Shown here in pieces: positions 1 to 5,630 of a DNA stretch of 8,139 bases (its first letter is position 1; each line of letters begins with the position of its first letter). Made by a program: the position numbers and the translations under genes. The stretch is taken from contig URMI01000037.1 in the NCBI GenBank assembly GCA_900548845.1, positions 1 through 8,139 of the forward strand, read 5' to 3'. Source of the stretch: an uncultured Clostridia bacterium. GTDB lineage: Bacteria > Bacillota > Clostridia > Christensenellales > Borkfalkiaceae. The notes beneath the pieces were generated by a model. That model was not told the origin of the DNA. It saw only the letters and a program-made list of their open reading frames with translations, and made no database searches.

Positions 1-33
1 CGCGCCAGGCTGGAGCGGCTCGCGGGGGATTAA
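1..33 (+). CDS. C-terminal end of an unidentified upstream gene (partial)
   Basis: Reading from base 1, ten sense codons (R-A-R-L-E-R-L-A-G-D) end at a TAA at 31-33, three bases before the recN ATG. That spacing is typical of genes within an operon, which supports this frame over the other two. The fragment is too short to identify. In Bacillus and many clostridia the gene before recN is the arginine repressor argR/ahrC, with NAD kinase nearby, so those are the first candidates by gene order only. A second + frame is also open across these bases, so the call is tentative. Confidence 0.4.
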   Translation, partial: RARLERLAGD

Positions 34-36
34 GCG

Positions 37-1725
37 ATGCTGAAAACGCTCTATCTCAAGAATATTGCCCTCGTCGATGAAGCGGAGATCGTCTTTTCGG
101 AAGGGCTCAATGTGCTCTCGGGCGAGACGGGCGCAGGCAAGTCCGTCATTCTCGACAGCATCGATTTCGTCCTCGGCGCCAAGGCCGACAAGGGGATGAT
201 CCGTTCGGGGCAGAGCGAGTGCTCTGTGCGCGCCGAGTTCACCTGTGAGCCCGAACTTCTGCGTCCCGTCCTCGAAGAGCTCGACCTTGAAGAGAGCGAT
301 ACGCTCCTCATCGTCCGCCGCCTGAATGCCGACGGCAGGGGTTCGCTCAAAGTCAACGGCTGCCCGATGACGGCGACCATGCTGAGGAAGCTCACCTCGC
401 AGCTCGTGGACGTCCACGGGCAGAGCGAGCATTTCTTTTTGCTCAAAGAAACCAACCAGCTCCGCCTCCTCGATCAGATCGCGGGGACGGAGCGAGAGCG
501 TGCGGAAGTTGCTTCCCTTTTGAAAGAGCGCCGATCTTATGCGGAAAAGCTTTCCTCTCTCGGTGGAGACGAAGGCGAACGCGAGCGCCGCGCCGATATC
601 CTTCGCTTTCAGATCGACGAGCTTGAAAACGCCGCCCTCAAAGAGGGGGAAGAGGAAGAACTGACGGCGCTTCGCACCAAATATCAGAACGCGGAGAAGA
701 TCCTGGGCGGGCTCAAGACGGTGCGCGACGCGCTCCTTTCGGACGGCGGCGCATCGGACGCCGTGAATACCGCTCACCGCGGGCTCATCTCCATTGAAAA
801 GTACGGCGATTACGCCGCTCTTTCCGAGCGGCTCGAGAGCGCGCTTGCGGAGATCGAGGACATCGGCGAGACGGCAGAATCGCTTGCCGAAGAGCTCGAC
901 ATCGACGAGCGGGAAGCGGAGCGCGTGGAAAACCGCCTCGACGAGATCAAATCGCTCAAGAAGAAGTACGGCGGCTCGGTCGAAGAAGCGCTTAACTTCC
1001 TCACCCGCGCGAAGGAGGAGCTGCAGCTGCTTGAAAACAGCGCCGAGGAGTGCGAAAAGCTCAAAGCGCTGCTCGAGAGCAATGCAAAGAAGCTGTATTC
1101 TGCGTGCGAGGCGCTCACAAAAAAGCGCAAAGAGGGCGCGGAAGGCTTTACGCGGCGGGTCACGGAAGAGCTTAGAACGCTCAATATCCCTTCCGCCCGC
1201 TTTGAGATCGCCTTCGACCCTTATACGGAAGAAGACCTTCCGCGCGCCAATGCGGAAGGCTTGGACCGTGTCAAATTCCTCTTTTCCGCCAATGCGGGCG
1301 AGCCCGTCAAAGAGCTCGGCAAGATCATCAGCGGCGGCGAGATGAGCCGTTTCATGCTGGCGGTCAAGGCGCAGCTCTCTTCGATCGGCACCATCGGAAC
1401 GTACATCTTCGATGAGATCGACGCGGGCATCGGCGGCAAGACGGCGCGCGTTGTGGCGGAAAAGTTCGCGGACATCGCGAAGACCACGCAGATCATCGCC
1501 GTCTCGCATCTCGCGCAGATCGCGGCGTTTGCCGACAGGCAGTTCCTCATCGAAAAGAAGGAAGAGGAGGGAAGGACATATTCCCGCATCCGCGCCCTCG
1601 AAGAGGAGGAACGCGCCGGGGAGCTTGTGCGCCTTCTGGGCGGCGAGCAGGGCGGCTCGGCGCTCATGCATGCCGAAGAGCTCCTGAAAAACGCCCGTGC
1701 CTATCGCTCGGAAAGGGCATCCTGA
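37..1725 (+). CDS. recN: DNA repair ATPase RecN
   Basis: RecN is an SMC-like cytosolic ATPase that acts at DNA double-strand breaks, helping to gather and tether broken ends for RecA-dependent recombination. The 562-residue protein matches the family's usual length of about 550-575. The N-terminal half-ATPase has Walker A G-E-T-G-A-G-K-S at residues 29-36. A long, charged, Glu/Lys/Arg-rich middle (about 150-355) is the expected antiparallel coiled coil. The C-terminal half-ATPase has the ABC signature I-S-G-G-E-M-S-R around 431-438, Walker B ending F-D-E-I-D at 458-462 with catalytic E460, and the switch S-H-L-A-Q at 490-494. All catalytic elements are present and no frameshift is seen. The ATG at 37 follows a GGGGGA at 24-29 and gives the canonical start with the Walker A at the right depth. 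It is followed 72 nt later by spoIVB, the conserved Firmicutes order. Any SOS box would lie upstream of the window. Confidence 0.97.
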   Translation: MLKTLYLKNIALVDEAEIVFSEGLNVLSGETGAGKSVILDSIDFVLGAKADKGMIRSGQSECSVRAEFTCEPELLRPVLEELDLEESDTLLIVRRLNADGRGSLKVNGCPMTATMLRKLTSQLVDVHGQSEHFFLLKETNQLRLLDQIAGTERERAEVASLLKERRSYAEKLSSLGGDEGERERRADILRFQIDELENAALKEGEEEELTALRTKYQNAEKILGGLKTVRDALLSDGGASDAVNTAHRGLISIEKYGDYAALSERLESALAEIEDIGETAESLAEELDIDEREAERVENRLDEIKSLKKKYGGSVEEALNFLTRAKEELQLLENSAEECEKLKALLESNAKKLYSACEALTKKRKEGAEGFTRRVTEELRTLNIPSARFEIAFDPYTEEDLPRANAEGLDRVKFLFSANAGEPVKELGKIISGGEMSRFMLAVKAQLSSIGTIGTYIFDEIDAGIGGKTARVVAEKFADIAKTTQIIAVSHLAQIAAFADRQFLIEKKEEEGRTYSRIRALEEEERAGELVRLLGGEQGGSALMHAEELLKNARAYRSERAS

Positions 1726-1797
1726 AAAATCTGAATAATCTTTTCGCGGCCTGCGCAAAGTAAGCTCATAAGAGGAGTTATCTTCTCGGGAGGACTT

Positions 1798-2844
1798 ATG
1801 CGCAGGCTGGATTTTTATCAAAAACCGCATTGGAAGCGCGGCTTGGCGGGCGTGTGCGCGGCGGCGTTCCTGTGTGCGGCGGGTGCGGTGGAACGCTGTC
1901 TGGCGGCAGACGCCGCGGCGGCGGAATATTATATCGGGGGTATGGCGGCGGGGTTCACCCTCCCTGCGGGAGGCGTTCAGATCGTGGAACTGAGCTCCGT
2001 CGCGTGCGAGGAGGGCTCCCGCCGTCCTGCGGAGGAAGCGGGGCTCAGGGCGGGCGATCTCATCCTTGCGGCGAATTCGGTTGCCCTCGGCAGCATCGAA
2101 GACCTTACGGCGGCATTGGAGCGGAGCGGCGGAAAGGAGATGCGGCTCACCCTTTCGCGCGACGGAAAGACCATGGAGCTCGGCGTACTTCCCGCCAAAG
2201 ACAAGAAGACGGGCAAATTTAAGATCGGCGTGCTCATCCGCGATACGCTCTCGGGCATCGGCACCATTACCTATATCGAAAAGGACAGCCTGCATTTCGG
2301 GGCGCTCGGCCACGGCGTGAGTGAAGGACCGATCCCCGATGCTTCCGAAGCGAAGGTGTTTGCCTGCAACGTCATCGGCGTCAATAAGGGGACGCGCGGC
2401 AAGGCGGGGGAGCTGAAGGGGCTCTTCCTGAACGATCGGACGATCGCCCGTGCGGAGCATTTCTGCGGCACGGGGCTTTTCGGCACATTTGCGGGCGGCT
2501 ATGATTTTTCATCGTGCGAGACGGCGCAGATCGCTTCCGTTTCCGAAGCGACGATCGGAAAAGCCGTCATCTATTCGACGGTGGACGGCACGCAGCCCAA
2601 GGCGTATGAGATCGCCATCGCCAAAGTGGATGCGAACGACCGTGACAACAAAAATTTTGTCATCAAAGTGACGGACGAAACGCTCATCGAAGAGACGGGC
2701 GGCATCGTGCAGGGGATGAGCGGCAGCCCCATCCTGCAGAACGGGAAGCTCATCGGCGCGGTGACGCACGTCTTTTTGAACGACCCCACGCGGGGATACG
2801 GCATCTCCATCGAGCGAATGATGGCGGGGGAGCGGGAACGTTGA
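1798..2844 (+). CDS. spoIVB: SpoIVB peptidase (PDZ domain, S55 family serine protease)
   Basis: In Bacillus subtilis SpoIVB is secreted from the forespore into the intermembrane space, where it cleaves SpoIVFA and so activates SpoIVFB and pro-sigma-K processing. This 348-residue protein starts with a positively charged stretch and a hydrophobic segment (about 15-36), consistent with a signal peptide or membrane anchor. A PDZ domain follows (about 58-122, with A-G-L-R-A-G-D-L-I). The S55 peptidase domain comes next, with G-H-G-V around H172, and D293 lying 15 residues before S308 in the motif G-G-I-V-Q-G-M-S-G-S-P. This His/Asp/Ser spacing matches the family triad. The tail A-V-T-H-V-F-L-N-D-P-T-R-G-Y-G is a near-identical family signature. 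It is shorter than B. subtilis SpoIVB (426 aa), mostly before the PDZ domain and at the C-terminus. The start is fixed by GGGAGGA at 1788-1794. Its stop overlaps the start codon of the next gene. Function in sporulation is inferred from family; I see no clear sigma-F/G promoter in front. Confidence 0.95.
   Translation: MRRLDFYQKPHWKRGLAGVCAAAFLCAAGAVERCLAADAAAAEYYIGGMAAGFTLPAGGVQIVELSSVACEEGSRRPAEEAGLRAGDLILAANSVALGSIEDLTAALERSGGKEMRLTLSRDGKTMELGVLPAKDKKTGKFKIGVLIRDTLSGIGTITYIEKDSLHFGALGHGVSEGPIPDASEAKVFACNVIGVNKGTRGKAGELKGLFLNDRTIARAEHFCGTGLFGTFAGGYDFSSCETAQIASVSEATIGKAVIYSTVDGTQPKAYEIAIAKVDANDRDNKNFVIKVTDETLIEETGGIVQGMSGSPILQNGKLIGAVTHVFLNDPTRGYGISIERMMAGERER
2826..2832 (+). promoter_or_regulatory. 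Ribosome binding site supporting the TTG start of the carboxypeptidase gene
   Basis: GGGGGAG lies inside the last codons of spoIVB, eight bases before a TTG at 2841-2843. The alternative in-frame ATG at 2880 has only a GGGG one base away, which is too close for a ribosome binding site. This favours the TTG start and translational coupling to spoIVB. Confidence 0.6.
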
Positions 2845-4013
2845 AGCATAATTTACGAAAGTCTCCGCAAAATAGGGGCATGAAGAAACTGACGATCGCG
2901 GCGGCGTGCGTGTTTGCGGCGCTTGGCTGCCTGGGGAATGCCTCGCCCGTACAAACCGGGGCGAAGGCGGTCTATGTGTGCGATGCGGACAGCGGCACGC
3001 CCGTTTCCGCCGAGGCGGAGACGGAACATCTGCCCATCGCGAGCATGTGCAAGGTGATGACGCTGCTCCTTGCCTTTGAGGCGGTGGACGAGGGCGAACT
3101 GAAGTTGGACGAGCAGATCGAAGTCAGCGAACATGCGGCGGGTATGGGCGGTTCTCAGGTCTTTCTCGATGCGGGGCTCTCCTATCCCGTGGGGGAGCTT
3201 TTGAAGAGCATCGCCGTCTGTTCTGCGAATGATTCGTGTGTGGCGGTCTCCGAACGGCTTGCAGGCAGCGAAGAAGCCTTTGTGGAGCGTATGAACGAGC
3301 GGGCGCGTGAGCTGGGTGCCGCGGATACGCTGTTTGCCAATTGCACGGGGCTTCCGCGCGAACCGCAGTACTCCTGCGCGAAGGACGTCGCCCTGATGCT
3401 GCGGGAGCTCATCAAACATGAGACCTTCTTTTCCTATGCGGGCGTGCGCCTTGAAGATTTTCATCACCCCGACGGACGTGTGACGACGATGACGAACACC
3501 AACAAGCTTTTGCGCGGCACCTGCGGCTGCGACGGCGGGAAAACGGGATACACGCAGGAGGCGGGTTTCTGCCTCGCTGCGACGGCAAAGCGGAACGACA
3601 CGCGCCTTATCTGCGTCGTCATCGGAGCGAAGAGTTCGGACGGGCGCTTTGAAACCGTCTCCCGCCTTCTCAACGAGACGTTTGCGGGCTATGAACGCAA
3701 GATCGCAGCGGCGGCGGGCGAGCCTGTGGGCCAGGGAGTCGCCGTCAAGGGAAGTGTGACGCGCACCATCGGCGTGGCGCCCGAACGTTCGCTCGGCGTC
3801 TTTCAGAAGAAGGGTGAGAGGGGAGAGGTGCAGACAGAGCTCATCCTGCCCGCCGCCGTCGGCGCCCCGATATTGCAGGGGGATCGTGTGGGGGAGATCG
3901 TCCTTATGAAAGACGGCGTGGAGATCGACCGCTGTGCTCTCGTGAGTTTGGAAAATGCCGCGCGGTATTCCTATGGGGAAGCCTTCCGTGAGGGGGCGAG
4001 GCTCTGGAATTGA
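2841..4013 (+). CDS. D-alanyl-D-alanine carboxypeptidase, DacF/PBP5-like (peptidase S11)
   Basis: This is a penicillin-binding-protein-type DD-carboxypeptidase that removes the terminal D-Ala from peptidoglycan stem peptides outside the membrane. Numbering from the TTG start, the catalytic S-x-x-K is S68-M-C-K71, the S-x-N motif is S128-A-N130 and the K-T-G motif is K234-T-G236. A C-terminal PBP5-type beta domain spans about 295-380. A hydrophobic segment (about 17-36) is a signal peptide. A Cys in A-L-G-C is near its end but does not fit a good lipobox. If the start were instead the ATG at 2880, the protein would lose 13 residues and keep the signal peptide. The TTG overlaps the spoIVB stop (TTGA at 2841-2844). 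The short C-terminus lacks an obvious amphipathic membrane anchor. The length of 390 residues is normal for the family. B. subtilis has two sporulation-linked relatives, DacF and DacB, so a role in cortex or forespore wall is plausible from the coupling to spoIVB but not shown. I leave the symbol empty because DacA, DacB and DacF cannot be separated by eye. Confidence 0.93.
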   Translation: MKHNLRKSPQNRGMKKLTIAAACVFAALGCLGNASPVQTGAKAVYVCDADSGTPVSAEAETEHLPIASMCKVMTLLLAFEAVDEGELKLDEQIEVSEHAAGMGGSQVFLDAGLSYPVGELLKSIAVCSANDSCVAVSERLAGSEEAFVERMNERARELGAADTLFANCTGLPREPQYSCAKDVALMLRELIKHETFFSYAGVRLEDFHHPDGRVTTMTNTNKLLRGTCGCDGGKTGYTQEAGFCLAATAKRNDTRLICVVIGAKSSDGRFETVSRLLNETFAGYERKIAAAAGEPVGQGVAVKGSVTRTIGVAPERSLGVFQKKGERGEVQTELILPAAVGAPILQGDRVGEIVLMKDGVEIDRCALVSLENAARYSYGEAFREGARLWN

Positions 4014-4021
4014 CGCGTTAG

Positions 4022-4042
4022 CATAGTACTATGTCTGACATA
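4022..4042. repeat. Two overlapping palindromes downstream of the carboxypeptidase gene
   Basis: Bases 4022-4033 form a perfect 12-bp palindrome (CATAGTACTATG). Bases 4030-4042 form a second inverted repeat, TATGTC-T-GACATA, with perfect 6-bp arms. They share four bases, so the two hairpins would be mutually exclusive in RNA. On DNA the array could be a protein site. The segment is AT-rich compared with the flanking coding DNA. No function is assigned. Confidence 0.5.
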
Positions 4043-4087
4043 ATATCTGGATTTTGCTCAGAATGCAGAAAATATGAAGAAAAAGAG

Positions 4088-4114
4088 ACCCGCAGCGATA
4101 TGCGGGTTTTTCTT
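4088..4114 (+). terminator. Intrinsic terminator ending the recN-spoIVB-dac unit
   Basis: The 7-bp perfect stem ACCCGCA (4088-4094) / TGCGGGT (4101-4107) with a 6-nt loop is followed by TTTTCTT. An A-rich run before the stem (AAAAAGAGA) makes it partly bidirectional. It lies 75 nt after the carboxypeptidase stop. Confidence 0.88.
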
Positions 4115-4142
4115 GACGCAAACGCCTTCCCCGTGGTATAAT
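4113..4142 (+). promoter_or_regulatory. Housekeeping-type promoter of lysA
   Basis: The -35 box TTGACG (4113-4118), an 18-bp spacer and -10 box TATAAT (4137-4142) are present. The -10 has an upstream TG at 4134-4135, giving an extended -10. Predicted transcription start is near 4149, about 20 nt before the lysA ATG. The -35 box overlaps the end of the preceding terminator's T-tract. Confidence 0.85.
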
Positions 4143-4156
4143 CTTGTTAGATTCTA

Positions 4157-4164
4157 AGGAAGGA
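4157..4164 (+). promoter_or_regulatory. Ribosome binding site fixing the lysA start
   Basis: AGGAAGGA sits six bases before the ATG at 4171. An upstream in-frame TTG at 4144 would lie at or before the predicted transcription start and has no ribosome binding site, so the ATG is chosen. Confidence 0.85.
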
Positions 4165-4170
4165 ACGCAT

Positions 4171-5499
4171 ATGAATACGAGAGATACTTTGAAGATCAAC
4201 GCGGCGGGGCACCTCGAGATCGGCGGCGCCGACTGCACGGAACTTGCAAAGGAGTTCCAAACGCCGCTCTATGTCTTTGACGAGGCGTATATCCGCAAGA
4301 TGATGGCGCTCTACCGCGACACCATCAACGAAGAGTACGACGGCCACGGGCTCGTCTTGTACGCCTCGAAGGCGTTTTCCTGCAAGGCGATGTATGAGAT
4401 CGCAAAACAGGAGGGCATCGGCGTCGACGTCGTTTCGGGCGGGGAGCTCTATACGGCGCTTTCGGTGGGATTCCCGGCGGAAAAGATCTATCTCCACGGC
4501 AACAATAAACTTCCCTATGAGCGCCGGGAAGCGCTCGATGCGAAGATCGGCGGGATCGTCGTCGACGCCTATACCGAAGCGGACGCGCTCGATCTGGAAG
4601 CGCAGGAGCGCGGGATGGTGCAGGACGTTCTCATCCGCGTCAATCCCGGGGTGGAGGCGCACACGCACGCCTTTGTGCAGACGGCGACCCCCGATTCTAA
4701 ATTCGGCTTTTCCGCCGCCGACGGCGCGGCGCTTGCGATGACCCGCCATGTCCTTTCCAAAAAGCATCTGCGCCTTCGCGGTTTTCATTGTCATATCGGT
4801 TCGCAGATCTTCGAAAAGCAGTCCTTCGTTCTCGCCGCCGGGAAAATGTGCGCTTTTATGGAGAAGGTCAAAGCGGAGACGGGCTTTGAAGCGGATATCC
4901 TCGATCTTGGCGGAGGGTTCGGCATCTGGTACACGGATGAGGACGCGAAACTCCCCGTAGACGGCTACAAGGGTTATCTTTCCGCGCTCATTTCTGCTCT
5001 CAAAAGCGAATGTGCGGCGCGCGGGCTCAAAAAGCCCTATCTTCTCATCGAGCCCGGCCGCTCCATCGTGGGGGAAGCGGGCATCACGCTCTACACCGTG
5101 GGCGCCATCAAAGAGATCCCCGGCATCCGCAAATATCTTGCAGTGGACGGCGGCATGTTCGATAATCCCCGCTACTGCCTCTATCAGTCCAAATACACGG
5201 CGGTGCTTGCGAACCGCGCCTTGGAACAGCCGACGGAGCGCGTCGCCATCGCGGGCAAATGCTGCGAGAGCGGAGATCTCATCGGCCTCGATTTCAACCT
5301 TCCCAAGGCGAAGGAGGGCGATCTCATTGCCGTGCTCTCGACGGGCGCCTACAATTATTCGATGGCAAGCAATTACAACCGCAACCTGATCCCGCCCGCC
5401 GTGCTCGTCAAAGACGGCAAAGCGCGCTATATCGTCAGGCCGCAGAGCTATGAAGACCTCGTCCGCAACGACGTCGTGCCCGAAGATCTCGGAAAATAA
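4171..5499 (+). CDS. lysA: Diaminopimelate decarboxylase
   Basis: LysA is the PLP-dependent cytosolic enzyme that converts meso-diaminopimelate to L-lysine plus CO2, the last step of lysine synthesis. With the ATG at 4171 the protein is 442 residues, a normal length (E. coli about 420, B. subtilis about 440). The fold-type III decarboxylase motifs are all visible. The PLP-binding lysine is K67 in Y-A-S-K-A-F. H-I-G-S-Q is at 208-212. The glycine loop D-L-G-G-G-F-G at 245-251 binds the cofactor phosphate. E-P-G-R-S is at 294-298 and the substrate-site C-C-E-S-G-D at 364-369 supplies C365 and E366. G-A-Y-N-Y is near 392-396. The N-terminal beta-barrel and C-terminal Greek-key domains are both complete. 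The gene is monocistronic, between a dedicated promoter and a terminator. Its presence suggests the cell makes lysine from mDAP and keeps a DAP pathway that also feeds peptidoglycan. No T-box or lysine riboswitch fits in the roughly 20-nt leader. Confidence 0.97.
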   Translation: MNTRDTLKINAAGHLEIGGADCTELAKEFQTPLYVFDEAYIRKMMALYRDTINEEYDGHGLVLYASKAFSCKAMYEIAKQEGIGVDVVSGGELYTALSVGFPAEKIYLHGNNKLPYERREALDAKIGGIVVDAYTEADALDLEAQERGMVQDVLIRVNPGVEAHTHAFVQTATPDSKFGFSAADGAALAMTRHVLSKKHLRLRGFHCHIGSQIFEKQSFVLAAGKMCAFMEKVKAETGFEADILDLGGGFGIWYTDEDAKLPVDGYKGYLSALISALKSECAARGLKKPYLLIEPGRSIVGEAGITLYTVGAIKEIPGIRKYLAVDGGMFDNPRYCLYQSKYTAVLANRALEQPTERVAIAGKCCESGDLIGLDFNLPKAKEGDLIAVLSTGAYNYSMASNYNRNLIPPAVLVKDGKARYIVRPQSYEDLVRNDVVPEDLGK

Positions 5500-5524
5500 A
5501 TGATAAGACACCGATTTTATCCCG

Positions 5525-5551
5525 AAAAGCCCGTTTGAAAGCGGGCTTTTT
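5525..5551 (+). terminator. Intrinsic terminator of lysA
   Basis: A 9-bp stem AAAAGCCCG (5525-5533) / CGGGCTTTT (5542-5550) has an 8-nt loop TTTGAAAG and ends in a short T run. It sits 25 nt after the lysA stop. The flanking A/T runs pair with each other, so it could work in both directions. Confidence 0.9.
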
Positions 5552-5562
5552 GCGTTTATAAA
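5535..5562 (+). promoter_or_regulatory. Candidate htpG promoter overlapping the lysA terminator
   Basis: TTGAAA (5535-5540, one mismatch to TTGACA), a 16-bp spacer and TATAAA (5557-5562, one mismatch to TATAAT) are present. The -35 box falls exactly in the loop of the lysA terminator. A second -10-like TAAAAT at 5571-5576 has no good -35. No CIRCE element (TTAGCACTC inverted repeat) is present, so HrcA control is unlikely. Confidence 0.45.
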
Positions 5563-5578
5563 AACGTTGATAAAATTT

Positions 5579-5591
5579 CGCCGCATCGGCG
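5579..5591 (+). repeat. GC-rich inverted repeat in the htpG leader
   Basis: CGCCG-CAT-CGGCG is a perfect 5-bp inverted repeat with a 3-nt loop. It starts about 10 nt after the transcription start predicted from the candidate promoter. It is followed by more GC-rich sequence that could form alternative pairs. A stem near the 5' end could stabilise the mRNA or respond to temperature, which is inference only. Confidence 0.35.
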
Positions 5592-5630
5592 CACGGCGCG
5601 CGGGCGGCCATTCAAGGAGTACTACGAGTT

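Noticed and set aside
1732..1773. Possible sigma-G promoter before spoIVB: TGAATA at 1732 and CATAAGA at 1767
   Set aside because: TGAATA fits the sigma-G -35 but the CATAAGA is only a partial -10 match, and the spacing is 29 bp instead of about 17-18. No alternative pairing at proper spacing was found.
1771..1786. Small hairpin AGAGGA-GTTA-TCTTCT just before the spoIVB ribosome binding site
   Set aside because: It needs a G-U pair, has no T-tract and does not cover the ribosome binding site, so there is too little to call it regulatory.
2880..2882. ATG at 2880 as the start of the carboxypeptidase
   Set aside because: It keeps a good signal peptide, but its only purine run is one base away, whereas the TTG at 2841 has a GGGGGAG at a good distance. 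It stays possible and is noted in the gene entry.
4010..4044. TTGACG at 4010-4015 with CATAAT at 4039-4044 as a promoter after the carboxypeptidase gene
   Set aside because: The spacer is 23 bp, too long, and the terminator lies just downstream, leaving nothing to transcribe except a very short RNA.
4147..5586. A 479-codon open frame on the minus strand opposite lysA
   Set aside because: Same cause: it mirrors lysA codon usage and shows no family motif. It also spans the lysA terminator and starts in the spacer before htpG without a good ribosome binding site.
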